A stretch of DNA of 64,000 nucleotides. Source: Olivibacter oleidegradans (GTDB lineage Bacteria > Bacteroidota > Bacteroidia > Sphingobacteriales > Sphingobacteriaceae). The stretch covers positions 372,001-436,000 of the forward strand of contig NZ_JBHLWO010000001.1 in NCBI RefSeq assembly GCF_042432805.1, in the 5' to 3' direction. The translations under genes were made by a program, and so were the position numbers. This document shows positions 25,713 through 35,514 of the stretch, in pieces (the stretch's first letter is position 1; every line of letters begins with the position of its first letter). A model generated the notes under the pieces. It did no database searches. It was not told the origin of the DNA and was given only the letters and a program-made list of their open reading frames with translations.

Positions 25713-26055
25713 CTATGAAACGCCTTTCTTAACGGCCTGAATATTTCCAAAACCTTTACCACCAAGGCCTGTATAATTAGTATCCTTTTCCCGGTCTCCT
25801 TTGCCATTCACTTGAATAGCACTGCTAATATCCTCATTCCTACCACTCTGACCATATGTGATACTTACAACGGCGTATTTTTCGATAACTTAATCAGCTG
25901 TCTCATTTTCATACGTGAATGTAATCTGGTCGTCTGAATTTTTCAAGGCCTTACCTTCAATAGTTTTTCCATTATGTAATCTAATTGTGTCAACTTGGGC
26001 CAAAACGCCTAACGGTAAACCAAATAGAAAAAATAGTAAATGTGTTTTTTTTCAA
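25713..26055 (-). pseudogene. Decayed exported protein gene
   Basis: The minus-strand frame reads THLLFFLFGLPLGVLAQVD, a signal peptide, then TIRLHNGKTIEGKALKNSDD and QITFTYENETAD, an in-frame TAA, VIEKYAVVSITYGQSGRNED and NGKGD, before degenerating and stopping at 25713. No ATG is present at the proper position. The pattern (exported, 'LHNGKTIEGK..VIEKYAV..ITYG') is a familiar Sphingobacteria secreted protein of unknown function. The missing start, internal stop and lost C-terminus make it a clear pseudogene. Confidence 0.7.
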
Positions 26056-26360
26056 GCTAAACTAAATTATTCCTTCTGCAATTCAAAATCTTAAAATGAT
26101 CAACATGCAATAAGATAACAGAAAACCTACATCCAAGACCAAACCATCAAATGAAAGCTTAATCATCCCTAAAGAGGTAGTGATGAATCAGATATATTGA
26201 AACATGTCAACTAGGCAGAAGCTTACAATACGGCAAGCCGCAGTCTGTTTTAGAGGCAAACTTATGCTAGTTATCACCGTGAATTTGTTCATCTGTATCC
26301 AGCCGAACGACCTTTACCAATCTTATACTGATTATTGCATCATTAAAACAAAAAAATGAT
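26056..26360. other. AT-rich gap, no gene seen
   Basis: About 300 bp between the pseudogene and the DUF3471-like gene. Stops are dense in all frames and I found no RNA-like fold or clear promoter beyond AT-rich tracts. Confidence 0.5.
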
Positions 26361-27041
26361 ATGAATGTAAAAACAGTAAAGTATCGATCGCTAAAGGCCT
26401 GCACACTTGTAGCCGCGGGACTAGTTATGCTTAGCAGCTACACCGTGAATCCGCAAAAAGGAAGTGTATTCCATGAAATAAGGCCACTTCAAACCGATAG
26501 CGTATCCTTAGATGACTTATCCGGTTATTTCCGCTTTCCAAACCGAGTTGCGTATATCCGGTTTTTTGATCAGGACGGCCAATTTATAGCGCAGCAGGCA
26601 TGGGATGGACGGACTTATCCCTTACAGCGTACGGGATCACTCACCTTCCAGTCGCGTGATGAAGCGTACCAAGTTGCATTTATCGGAGGCACTGACGGAA
26701 AAATTGATAAGGCCAAGATTCTTAACCGGGTAATGCTGGAAAAAGTTTTCTTCAACCCTACGCAATATGTTTCGCTTACCGCGGACCAACTTACGCCGCT
26801 CTTGGGGCGATATCGACTTCAGACTGACAACAATATGGAAATCAATGTAACAAGGCAGGGCAATAAACTTGCTGTAGAGCAACTATGGGATAACAAAACC
26901 ATCGTGTTTGAAGCTTTCTCCCCTACGGATTTCCTTAATGAGGAGCTGTCCTTTCCACTGACATTCATCCTCGCAAATGGTACTGTTAAAGAACTTATCT
27001 GTTTTGAATCAGATCGTTGGGAAAGGATAGATCATGAATAA
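26361..27041 (+). CDS. Exported protein with DUF3471-like modules
   Basis: A 226-residue protein with a signal-type hydrophobic segment (LVAAGLVMLSSYTV) and two beta-rich modules, residues about 50-125 and 130-220. The second (LLGRYRLQTDNNMEINVTRQ) resembles DUF3471, the small lipocalin-like domain often found after beta-lactamase-type hydrolases. Here it stands alone. It overlaps the next gene by 8 nt, so the two are coupled. Function unknown. Confidence 0.6.
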   Translation: MNVKTVKYRSLKACTLVAAGLVMLSSYTVNPQKGSVFHEIRPLQTDSVSLDDLSGYFRFPNRVAYIRFFDQDGQFIAQQAWDGRTYPLQRTGSLTFQSRDEAYQVAFIGGTDGKIDKAKILNRVMLEKVFFNPTQYVSLTADQLTPLLGRYRLQTDNNMEINVTRQGNKLAVEQLWDNKTIVFEAFSPTDFLNEELSFPLTFILANGTVKELICFESDRWERIDHE

Positions 27042-27918
27042 GCGGATGTTTAAATCGATGCTCTTGATTTGGCTGCTCATGCCAGTTACCTACCTGTTTG
27101 CCCAAAGTGTTGCTGACCCGAATTTTCGGTTTGAAACGGAGCACGCTCGATATAAAAATGGGAAAGGCCCCCTTGTTCGCTATGATGAGGGGCACAATAA
27201 CCCTTTCACGCTGAAGGGGCAGTATGCTGCATTTGCCAAGGTACTGGAAGCGGATGGTTACCAATTGGAGACCAACCGACAAGCCATTACTGCAGAAACC
27301 TTGACGGATGCCCGTGTGTTTGTGACTGTCAATGCATTGCACGACCTGGACAATTGGGGTGCCCAGACAGGTAGCGCTTATACCGACGAAGAAGTGGAAA
27401 CTTTATACGATTGGGTGCAGCGCGGCGGCTCGCTTTTCCTTATCACCGACCAGATGCCTGCTGCCGGGTCCGCCGGTAAGCTGGCTGCCCGCTTTGGCTT
27501 TGCCCTCATCAATGGTTTTGCACAGCGTAAGGATGGCCAGCCTGAAATCTTCTCTCGTAACAGAGGCAATCTCACGGGCAATCCGGTCACCGATGCAGCC
27601 GGTTTTGCAATAGACAGCATCCGCTTTTGGGTAGGAACGGGATTTGTTCCGCCACCGGACGCCATTATTGTTTCGTCGTTGGGCGAAGACTACGAAGTAT
27701 CGCTTGCGTCTGATGGGTCCAAAATATCAGGTAAAGGTTTAGTAAACAGTGCTATTCTACAATGTGGGCGTGGGCGGGTATGTCTAATTGCCGATGCCGG
27801 TCCGTTTTACGCAATCTTAAGAGGGATCAAAAGTGAAAAACGAGGTATGAATCACCCTGATGCAATGCAGAACGCTCGGTTTCTTTTAAACATCCTTCAT
27901 TGGCTGGATACACCATAA
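27034..27918 (+). CDS. DUF4350-type exported protein
   Basis: A 294-residue protein with a signal peptide ending FAQS. The body matches DUF4350/GATase-like folds: GPLVRYDEGHNNPFTLKG, ADGYQLETNRQAIT, LTDARVFVTVNALHD, LYDWVQRGGSLFLITDQMP and GLVNSAILQCGRGRVCLIADA. These proteins often neighbour hydrolases or transport genes; no enzymatic role is established. It is coupled to the preceding exported protein. Confidence 0.72.
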   Translation: MNKRMFKSMLLIWLLMPVTYLFAQSVADPNFRFETEHARYKNGKGPLVRYDEGHNNPFTLKGQYAAFAKVLEADGYQLETNRQAITAETLTDARVFVTVNALHDLDNWGAQTGSAYTDEEVETLYDWVQRGGSLFLITDQMPAAGSAGKLAARFGFALINGFAQRKDGQPEIFSRNRGNLTGNPVTDAAGFAIDSIRFWVGTGFVPPPDAIIVSSLGEDYEVSLASDGSKISGKGLVNSAILQCGRGRVCLIADAGPFYAILRGIKSEKRGMNHPDAMQNARFLLNILHWLDTP

Positions 27919-28039
27919 AGAGGCGATATCCCTGAAATCTGCTATATGATCTTTGTGCTGATGAAACTATTTTTGTACTTCAAGCGCCATCATTCTTCAA
28001 AATCCGGGAGAATAGCAATGGAGATTATTGAAAATAACT

Positions 28040-28540
28040 ATGGGAACTGAAATGTCCTTTTATAAATTTATCATCTTGCTTTCGCTAATGTTTATCAATC
28101 TTTCTAGTGCTTATACCCAATCTCTCCGATTAGACACCACCCTTTCAGACGTATATCAGTTCCATATCAGGAAAGAAGATGAAGAGGGCTTTTTAACCAC
28201 TTATTACGATGCCATAGACACCAAAGACAAGTCTAATCCCTTCGAAATCATCATTACCCAAACGAGTAGTAAATTAATGAACATGAACGGCGTAGCTGAT
28301 GGCATTGAGAAAAACCTTAAGAATTATAATCCGGATAGCCGATTGATGCTCATCAAACAGGAAGAAAAGGGAGGTAAAAATCGTCGGCTTTATCAGTTCG
28401 CTGGCAAGAATACCACGATACTGATGCTGATGCAGGAAAGCAATGACTGGTTCGCTATGATAGAAGCTGAATTTCCGGATAATGAACTTAAAAAGATGTC
28501 TATCCAAAAATGGCAGGACATCTTTTGGAAAGCTGAATAG
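28040..28540 (+). CDS. Exported protein of unknown function
   Basis: About 166 residues from the ATG at 28040 (a second at 28052), with a signal peptide (FIILLSLMFINLSSAYTQ). The mature part has no Cys and a mix of alpha/beta; MNGVADGIEKNLKNYNP and FAGKNTTILMLMQESNDWFA are the most distinctive segments. No family recognised. Confidence 0.5.
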   Translation: MGTEMSFYKFIILLSLMFINLSSAYTQSLRLDTTLSDVYQFHIRKEDEEGFLTTYYDAIDTKDKSNPFEIIITQTSSKLMNMNGVADGIEKNLKNYNPDSRLMLIKQEEKGGKNRRLYQFAGKNTTILMLMQESNDWFAMIEAEFPDNELKKMSIQKWQDIFWKAE

Positions 28541-28695
28541 TGAATTTTTGAAGTGTTAATCCTTAAATTTATTTAAATAAAAGAAGTAGGCCTCGAACAT
28601 CATAAAACAAGAAATTTAGTACTCCAATTATGAAATTTGACTAAAAATTGCATCTTTAAGGAAATACTCCAAAATGACTTATAACCCTAATACTT

Positions 28696-29298
28696 ATGGT
28701 TCAAAAAAGACGAATATCGGATCTCATTATCTTATCGATCCGTATTTTACTTGCGCTTATTTTTATTTCATACGGAACGGGAAAATTGTCTGGCGGACAG
28801 TTTGGTAATTTGACCGAAAAAGAACTGGCTACACCTATCAAGGATCTGAGCCTGTTTAAAATTGCCTGGTACTTGTTTGATCATCAGCCTTTCAAAATAT
28901 TTATAGGCGTCTCTCAAATTATTGCCTCTCTGATGTTATTGTATAACAGAACGATGATCATAGGGGCACTGATGCTCGCCCCTATTGTTCTGAACATTTT
29001 GATTATTGATCTGACGATTATGCCTTACGGTCTCAAACTTGCATTTGCCTTCAGATTAACTGGCTATTTGTGTTATATCGGCCTTTTATTGTTTTATTAT
29101 AAAAATCAACTAACGCCGGTCTGGAAAACTGTATCAAACATAAAACCCATGCGTTCTGAGAATCAAAAAGCGATTTCTTATTTACTTGTTATTTTATTTA
29201 TTCCAGCCTTGGAACTTGCGCCAGGAGTATTGAAAATAATATACTTTGCTGTAACTCATCCTCAATCTTTTTGGAATGGTATTAAAGCACTCTTTTGA
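28696..29298 (+). CDS. DoxX-like membrane protein
   Basis: A 200-residue protein with four to five transmembrane helices and the DoxX-like signature IRILLALIFISYGTGKLSGGQFG near the N-terminus (the invariant G-x-x-K-L). Such proteins accompany redox and thiol stress genes. Its stop overlaps by 37 nt the 3' end of a converging AraC gene. Confidence 0.65.
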   Translation: MVQKRRISDLIILSIRILLALIFISYGTGKLSGGQFGNLTEKELATPIKDLSLFKIAWYLFDHQPFKIFIGVSQIIASLMLLYNRTMIIGALMLAPIVLNILIIDLTIMPYGLKLAFAFRLTGYLCYIGLLLFYYKNQLTPVWKTVSNIKPMRSENQKAISYLLVILFIPALELAPGVLKIIYFAVTHPQSFWNGIKALF

Positions 29299-30083
29299 AA
29301 TATACGTTGCACTTTAAATTGGGTAGGCCTCATATTGGTCAATTGCCGAAAATTATTGCTGAATGCGGCTATATTTGAATACCCAACTTCATAAGCAATC
29401 TCCGTCATATTCAGGTCGGAGTCTTTGATCAATTCCATAGCTCGAATAATCCGCAACATTTTCACATACTGAACAAAGGTAGTGCGGAGTTTTGTCTGAA
29501 ATAATCTTGTCAAACTTCTCACGCTCATCCCCGATAGCTTTGCCGTCTCTTCTAAACTAAGGTTTTCATTTAACCGATTTCTCAAATTATCAATAATTGC
29601 ATTGAGCCGCTGATCGTCAGTAGTGGGAAGCTGAATCGAAAATTTTTTAAGATTCTCTTTGGACAGCAGCTTCTTTAATGTTGTCATAAATTCAAACTCC
29701 CAAGAACCTTGATAATAATCGCCCTGCCATGTTTCGCTGAAAGCAAGCATTTCTGATAGTAGCTTACTCACCGGATAGATGCCCAACTCATCGTAAAAAC
29801 CACTGGATCTTCCATCAGGAAAATAGATATTGATAATATATAGATCCTGTGTATTAAACATCAGGTTGTGGGGATAATTTTTCGGTATCCAGATGTAATG
29901 ATTGGACGGAATATAGAAGTCCCTTTCGTTTGTTTGCAAGTAAGCAATTCCCCCATAAACCAATAACAACTGAGCCTTATCATGTTGATGTGAAGGCAAA
30001 CGCTGCTCGGTTTGCTGTCGCATCACCAGAATAGACTCAGGATTTTGGTCAACAGCATTTATCAGTTGGTTCAGAACCTCCAT
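29262..30083 (-). CDS. AraC-family transcriptional regulator
   Basis: About 273 residues from the ATG at 30083 (MEVLNQLINAVDQNPESILV); the longer frame to 30191 starts in a hydrophobic stretch foreign to AraC proteins. The N-terminal cupin (LPSHQHDKAQLLLVYGGIAY, IWIPKNYPHNL) contains possible metal/ligand His residues and the C-terminal HTH is standard (LEETAKLSGMSVRSLTRLF, MTEIAYEVGYSNIAAFSNNF). It is divergent from the TolC-HlyD-MFS operon and likely its regulator. Confidence 0.88.
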   Translation of the reverse strand: MEVLNQLINAVDQNPESILVMRQQTEQRLPSHQHDKAQLLLVYGGIAYLQTNERDFYIPSNHYIWIPKNYPHNLMFNTQDLYIINIYFPDGRSSGFYDELGIYPVSKLLSEMLAFSETWQGDYYQGSWEFEFMTTLKKLLSKENLKKFSIQLPTTDDQRLNAIIDNLRNRLNENLSLEETAKLSGMSVRSLTRLFQTKLRTTFVQYVKMLRIIRAMELIKDSDLNMTEIAYEVGYSNIAAFSNNFRQLTNMRPTQFKVQRIFQKSALIPFQKD

Positions 30084-30174
30084 ATGGCCAAATATAACAA
30101 ATATTAGGCTAATTATATAAAACGATACTTTGCCGGCATGAATAGTTTTGCCTAGTAAATAAAGCAGCATCATT

Positions 30175-30432
30175 ATGAAACAGAAAATCAAAAGTCCTGA
30201 TCAAAACATTGAGCTTGCGGCACAAGATAAAATCGCTGATAATATAGAATCTCATTCGGCAGAAGAAATGGACGCGCTTTATCGCTACTGGCTGGCTTAT
30301 TCTTATCCTTTTGTGCCTATGATCGATTTAACCATTATCTATGATGAAATAAGAAAAATGGTAAAGCATTGGCTCGTAAAGAAAAGAGAACATAAAAACA
30401 GTTACAAAAATAAAATTCATGAAAACATATAG
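30175..30432 (+). CDS. Small protein leading the efflux operon
   Basis: An 85-residue hydrophilic protein (MKQKIKSPDQNIELAAQDKI) with a central aromatic patch WLAYSYPFVPMIDLTIIY and a very basic C-terminus. Its stop overlaps the TolC start by 14 nt. No family recognised. Coupling to an exporter and divergence from AraC point to an accessory or expression-setting role. Confidence 0.5.
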   Translation: MKQKIKSPDQNIELAAQDKIADNIESHSAEEMDALYRYWLAYSYPFVPMIDLTIIYDEIRKMVKHWLVKKREHKNSYKNKIHENI

Positions 30433-31753
30433 GTCGATCGCGATACTGGGAGTCGTACTAGGGCTGTCGGCATCATCGCTCCGTGCCCAAGATGCAGTAA
30501 CTACTCAAGTAATGAGTTTGGAAGAAATATGGAAGCTTTCTGAAACAAATAACCGACAACTTAAACTATCAGCCTTAAATCTTCAGCAAAGCAAATTGGA
30601 AGAACTTGAGGCCAAAGACCACCTGCTACCGGAGCTTTCGGTAGGGGGAGATGTAAAACTCAATTCCAAATTCCTTATTTATGATGGTGGATTTTTCTCC
30701 TCCCCGAGGGATGTGCCTGTAAAAGGCTATGGCTACGGAGTGGGTTATAATTTGAACGTTAACATCTTTAATGGTGGTAAAGACAGAAGAAATATCAAGA
30801 TAAAGCAAGAAGAAGAGGCGCGTCGGCAATATGAAGTTGACTTGCAAAAGTACAACGTAAAATACAATGTTGCCGTGGCCTATTTCGATCTGTATAAATT
30901 GTTACACTTTCGGGATTTTATGGCTGCTGAAATTATTGCGGAGCAAAAACAATTATCACTGATCGAAAGCTTGCACAAAAACGGCATTGTGCTAAAGAGT
31001 GATGTGCTGAGAACCTCGGTAAAATTGTCGCAACTTGAATTAAATCTATCGGATATTGAAAAGAAGATCGATATCGCAAAACAACGTCTGAACATTTTTA
31101 TGGGACGTGATAACGAAGAGGAATTGCAAATCTCCTATCAAAACAATGCTGAAATGGATAGCATCACAGATTTCGGTTTCGGGGCTTATATTGACATTGC
31201 ACTCAACCAATCGCCGGACTACCGAATTGTCAAAAGCGACATCAACCAGAGCGAGTTAAATATCAAACAGGTAAAAGCTACCCTCTTGCCAAAAGTTTCC
31301 TTGTATTCTTATTACAATTATACCTATCCGCAGATTTCTTTTTACCCTTACTCGAATGATCTATGGGGATTTGGCCAAACAGGGATCAAAGTGCAATTTT
31401 CCATCGATAATTTATATAAAAGCAAACATTCCGTTGCTCGTGCCGGGATTGTAAATAATCAGGCAAAAGAAAAAGCCAAGATTAAAAAAGATGAAATTTC
31501 CCTTCAAGTAAAAGAAGCTTATCTGCAACGGCAACAGGCTTTGGAGAGCGTAGAAACCGCAGCGAAAAACATCATCGAAACAACCGAAACGGTTCGGGTC
31601 ATACGGAACAGTTATCTCCATCAAGAATCACTCCTGACCGATCTTTTAGAGGCTGAAAACACCTTACTGGAAGCAAAATTTAGTTTAACAACCGCACAAA
31701 CAAACGTAAAACTTAGCCGCATCCGACTACAGGCAATCGTAGGGATTCTTTAA
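30419..31753 (+). CDS. TolC-family outer-membrane efflux protein
   Basis: A 444-residue protein with a signal peptide (SASSLRAQD) and the two-fold repeated helical/strand architecture of TolC proteins: VMSLEEIWKLSETNNRQLKL at the N-terminus, FNGGKDRRNIKIKQEEEARRQ, and LLEAENTLLEAKFSLTTAQT in the second repeat. It is the outer-membrane channel of the tripartite exporter and is followed 10 bp later by HlyD. Confidence 0.9.
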   Translation: MKTYRSIAILGVVLGLSASSLRAQDAVTTQVMSLEEIWKLSETNNRQLKLSALNLQQSKLEELEAKDHLLPELSVGGDVKLNSKFLIYDGGFFSSPRDVPVKGYGYGVGYNLNVNIFNGGKDRRNIKIKQEEEARRQYEVDLQKYNVKYNVAVAYFDLYKLLHFRDFMAAEIIAEQKQLSLIESLHKNGIVLKSDVLRTSVKLSQLELNLSDIEKKIDIAKQRLNIFMGRDNEEELQISYQNNAEMDSITDFGFGAYIDIALNQSPDYRIVKSDINQSELNIKQVKATLLPKVSLYSYYNYTYPQISFYPYSNDLWGFGQTGIKVQFSIDNLYKSKHSVARAGIVNNQAKEKAKIKKDEISLQVKEAYLQRQQALESVETAAKNIIETTETVRVIRNSYLHQESLLTDLLEAENTLLEAKFSLTTAQTNVKLSRIRLQAIVGIL

Positions 31754-31763
31754 TATAAATATC

Positions 31764-32810
31764 ATGAACAAAAATAAAACCGATAAACTGATCGTCCACC
31801 TAACGAAATGGTTTGGCATCGTCTTATTCATCGCGATCGTCATTTGGGGAGCCGTCTATTTCTTTAAGGGATACCGCTACGAACAGACGAATGATGCACA
31901 GGTGGATGCGTATCTGTCACCCATTAATGCAAAAGTAGGTGGCTATATCAGCAAGATTTATTATAAAGACAATCAGCAGGTTCAAAAAGGAGATACACTT
32001 GTGGTTATTGAACTTGATGAATATGGCCTAAAAAGAGATGCCGCATTGGCCGAACTAATGAGTTCGCATGCCAAATTACCTATTTTGACGGCGAATGAAG
32101 AAACACAAATCAAGAGCATTGAGGTTATAAGGGCACAATTGGCAGGAGCAAAAGCGAGGCTGAACCAGCAGCAAAGAGAATTTGACCGTTATAAAAATCT
32201 ACTGGCGGATGAATCTACCACACAACAAAAATTCGATAATGTCAGCGCCTCTTTGGCGATCACACAAGCTGATTATAAGCAGACAAAGGCGTCCTTGCAG
32301 GTAGCCGAATCCAAGTTAGATGATCTCGGCGCGCAGCGTAAAGCGATAGAGGCAGAGATAAAAATCAAGGAAGCGCTACTTGAAAGACAGGAACTGGACA
32401 TTAGATATACGGTAATCACGGCCCCTTTTGACGGACAAATCGGTAAAAAGACCATTCAGGAAGGGCAACTGATACAACCTGGTCAAACACTGGCATTCTT
32501 GGTCAACAGCGCAGAAGAAAAATGGGTGATCGCTAATTTCAAGGAAACGCAAGTGGGCAGCTTCAAGGTGGGACAAACCGTAACGGTAGAAGTGGATGCT
32601 TTTCCGAATGATAAGTTCAGTGGTCTTATCGAATCACTTTCGCCTACCACTGGTTCGCGTTATTCATTACTGCCACCGGACAATGCCACCGGCAATTTTG
32701 TCAAAATCATTCAACGCATCCCGGTACGTATCAAACTTACCGATACAGCTGAAAAATTAGCAAAACTCTCTGCCGGAATGAATGCCAATGTTTACGTTTT
32801 AAAAGATTAA
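31764..32810 (+). CDS. HlyD/EmrA-type membrane-fusion adaptor
   Basis: A 348-residue protein: one N-terminal TM (LFIAIVIWGAVYFF), the biotinyl-lipoyl half (NDAQVDAYLSPINAKVGGYI), a coiled coil (residues about 85-215), the second lipoyl half and beta-barrel (DIRYTVITAPFDGQIGKKT). Architecture and size match EmrA. It connects the inner-membrane MFS pump to TolC; the MFS start follows after 2 nt. Confidence 0.92.
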   Translation: MNKNKTDKLIVHLTKWFGIVLFIAIVIWGAVYFFKGYRYEQTNDAQVDAYLSPINAKVGGYISKIYYKDNQQVQKGDTLVVIELDEYGLKRDAALAELMSSHAKLPILTANEETQIKSIEVIRAQLAGAKARLNQQQREFDRYKNLLADESTTQQKFDNVSASLAITQADYKQTKASLQVAESKLDDLGAQRKAIEAEIKIKEALLERQELDIRYTVITAPFDGQIGKKTIQEGQLIQPGQTLAFLVNSAEEKWVIANFKETQVGSFKVGQTVTVEVDAFPNDKFSGLIESLSPTTGSRYSLLPPDNATGNFVKIIQRIPVRIKLTDTAEKLAKLSAGMNANVYVLKD

Positions 32811-32812
32811 GT

Positions 32813-34402
32813 ATGCAAGCACATAAAATTCCGATTTTCAAACCTTGGGTTTCTGAATGGATGGCAAGATCCGTAATATTTGCCATTTTAATGACCTGCC
32901 TGTTCAGTTTCGCCTACTATAGCAGTCCCGTTTCGGCAATGGGTTTTTATGGTGTACAAGCTACAGATGTCCAATATGCCATGGTGCTTCTCTATGGTTC
33001 AACCGTAGCCTTTTTGGCGTTGGATTTTCGCATTGTGAAGTATTTTGCGCCGAGGAAATACTTGTTAATAGCGCTTGCTATCAATGCCCTCTGTTCCGTC
33101 ATCTGTTTTCATTCCAAAGACTGGACACTGTTTGTGATCTGTCAGTTTGTACAAGGTATTACCTGCGCATTGATGTCCGGAATCGTCCTACAGCTCACCT
33201 TTCCAAGATTGCAGTCGACACGTGCACGGGTAATTGCCTATAGTCTGCTCTACGGAAGTATACAGATCGCTATCCCGTTTTATTCCATCTATTCCAGTAT
33301 AGTGCTTCATTTTTATAATTTCAACTGGCTATTTTATGGTCTCATTATCATACTCATCGTACTCACGCTGCTTGTATTGTTGACCATGGATAGCAAAGCG
33401 CGGTTTACCAAAAAGATACCACTTTATCAGGTGGATTGGGTCGGTTATCTATTTTATGTTTCGTTTATTTTAATACTTGGCTATATCCTTGTTTACGGTC
33501 GGCAATTGGGCTGGTATGATAGCTGCTTAATTGTTCTGCTTAGTCTGGGTAATTTAGCCATTCTTACGCTGTTTATCGTCAGAGAATCAAAGCTTAAACG
33601 TCCATTGATCGACCTGCAAATTTTTAAGGCCAAGAATTTTGTAATTGGGTTACTGTTGCTTTTTGCGTTTTATATTTTCAAAGGAAGTACCGGGCTTGCT
33701 TATGGTTATCTTGAAGTTATTTTAGGCAATGATCCGCTCAATACGATCCCTATTTGGATAGCCGTCATTTCAGGAACTGTACTGAGTATGTTTATCACCT
33801 CCCGGTTTATACTAATGGGGTTTAACCTGATAAGAATCATCATCGTAGGTTTTGGTTTTATGGCCTTGTATTATGCGTATATGCTTCTTTTTGTTTCTGT
33901 ACAGGGTGAAACAATGGATTTAATGCTGCCTATGTTTATTTATGGTGTAGCCACAGGCGTTTTATTTGTCCCAATTGTTTCATTTACTGCATCTACAGCA
34001 CCGCCAAAGATTGCGATCAGTGCATCACTTGTAGGAATATTGGCGAGATTCACCGGGTTTACAATGAGCTTGGCGCTCAATAATGAACTTCAATTGTTTG
34101 CCAAATCGGCCGTTAGGGAAAAGATTCGGGAAACATTGACTGAAACGAATCCTCAATTACCTGTTACTTTACTGGATATTCAAAACCAATATATGAATGC
34201 GGGGAATGACGGGTATATCGCAAAAGGCGTTTCGGGCGGATATTTTAATCAATTTGTAGGACAACAAATATTGGCTCGTGCTACCCGGGATTATTATGAT
34301 TTGATGCTGCTGGGTGTAGTATGCATTATTGTGATCCTCTTATTGTTTCCACAGATTCAACAGGTAATACTTAGATTAATGAAAGGAAATATACCGTATT
34401 AG
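32813..34402 (+). CDS. MFS drug exporter, EmrB/DHA2-like
   Basis: A 529-residue, about 14-TM protein; length and the EmrA neighbour place it in the DHA2 family. The sequence is divergent: the usual motif A is weak, and FVQGITCALMSGIVLQLTF fits the motif C region. Together with TolC and HlyD it should expel hydrophobic drugs, bile-like or fatty compounds. The C-terminus ends in a basic tail. Confidence 0.85.
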   Translation: MQAHKIPIFKPWVSEWMARSVIFAILMTCLFSFAYYSSPVSAMGFYGVQATDVQYAMVLLYGSTVAFLALDFRIVKYFAPRKYLLIALAINALCSVICFHSKDWTLFVICQFVQGITCALMSGIVLQLTFPRLQSTRARVIAYSLLYGSIQIAIPFYSIYSSIVLHFYNFNWLFYGLIIILIVLTLLVLLTMDSKARFTKKIPLYQVDWVGYLFYVSFILILGYILVYGRQLGWYDSCLIVLLSLGNLAILTLFIVRESKLKRPLIDLQIFKAKNFVIGLLLLFAFYIFKGSTGLAYGYLEVILGNDPLNTIPIWIAVISGTVLSMFITSRFILMGFNLIRIIIVGFGFMALYYAYMLLFVSVQGETMDLMLPMFIYGVATGVLFVPIVSFTASTAPPKIAISASLVGILARFTGFTMSLALNNELQLFAKSAVREKIRETLTETNPQLPVTLLDIQNQYMNAGNDGYIAKGVSGGYFNQFVGQQILARATRDYYDLMLLGVVCIIVILLLFPQIQQVILRLMKGNIPY

Positions 34403-34536
34403 CATGTTTAGAAAAAGATTGGAAGTTAGATCTTAATCGGAAATTCTGTTTTGATTTCGAGGTCTATGGTGAAAGAAGCCATACTGGTAAAGTGCTGAGA
34501 TTGATATTTATCTTTCAGTTGAGGAGTAGAATCGGT

Positions 34537-34578
34537 CATGCATTCAGCGGTTTATTACACTAAACCGCTGAATGCATG
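34537..34578. terminator. Perfect 18-bp hairpin between converging genes
   Basis: Arms CATGCATTCAGCGGTTTA and its exact complement are separated by 6 nt. The element sits between the MFS stop (34402) and the DUF2711-like stop (34588). It lacks a T-tract, but the perfect, long stem suggests a bidirectional terminator. Confidence 0.6.
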
Positions 34579-34587
34579 AATAACACA

Positions 34588-35373
34588 TTACTTCCGGTAC
34601 CATAAATGTGAATCTTCTGCCGCTGCCCAAAATCCTTCAAAGTTGGCTTCAATTTCATTTGGATTTATCTTGCAGCTATCGATCGCTATAAAAAAGAAAA
34701 AATAATCCCAACTGATGGTGAATAGAATCGTTTTGTTTTGCGGATAAAGATAATAGTGTTTAAACCCGATTTGATTGATAAAGGATGTTTCATCCAAAGC
34801 AACTATGTCCAGCTCTTTGGTTTCATCATAAAATTCGTCTGTCACCACAATTTGGGAGCAATCATACTTTTTTAAAAGCTTATAAATTTGCTGCTTCGTA
34901 AATACATCAAACGCCCCTTCGGTAGGATGAAAGATCCCTTCACCTTCAGTATAGTCTTTCAGTATTTGAAGTGCCTTTGGTGTTTGAAACTCTTGCCTCA
35001 AGGCACCAACCGAAGTCATCAATGCTCTATTAAGCTCTTTATAGTCAGCTAGGCTTGTTTTATTCAAGATTTGTTTCCATGTCACGGGCTTGCCTCCATG
35101 GCATATTTCTTTGTCGGATGGATAACTTTCGTCATTGGCATAAATGACGCGTGTTTTGCTTGGACGAAGGCGATTTAGAATTGGATTTTGCTGTTGTGCT
35201 TCTTCTAAAGAAAGAACCTTTTTAGATGCTTTACTACGGCTGGACACCTCCGCATTATTCAGCTTAAAGAAAGGTATTAAACCGATATAGACCGCATCAA
35301 AATAGGAGGAGAAATGCTGCAACAATGGCTTGTTCTCCTCGGGGTATAAAAAATTTTCTGTAAAAATATCCAT
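34588..35373 (-). CDS. DUF2711-like cytoplasmic protein
   Basis: A 261-residue soluble protein (PSDKEICHGGKPVTWKQILN, EGIFHPTEGAFDVFTKQQIY, ETSFINQIGFKHYYLYPQN). The pattern agrees with DUF2711, found in Bacillus and Bacteroidota with no known role; the attribution is from memory. Its only context is the two flanking transport operons. Confidence 0.5.
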   Translation of the reverse strand: MDIFTENFLYPEENKPLLQHFSSYFDAVYIGLIPFFKLNNAEVSSRSKASKKVLSLEEAQQQNPILNRLRPSKTRVIYANDESYPSDKEICHGGKPVTWKQILNKTSLADYKELNRALMTSVGALRQEFQTPKALQILKDYTEGEGIFHPTEGAFDVFTKQQIYKLLKKYDCSQIVVTDEFYDETKELDIVALDETSFINQIGFKHYYLYPQNKTILFTISWDYFFFFIAIDSCKINPNEIEANFEGFWAAAEDSHLWYRK

Positions 35374-35514
35374 GATTATCAGTCATCTAATTTATTAATT
35401 TTTTAGCCTTTTTCGCGGAGATGAGTTGAACTGCAAGCTCAGTACCACCTTATCGGATTAAAACCGGTTTCTCGCTAATTCCCAGCCGCTTAAACACGGC
35501 AATACCTGTGAATA

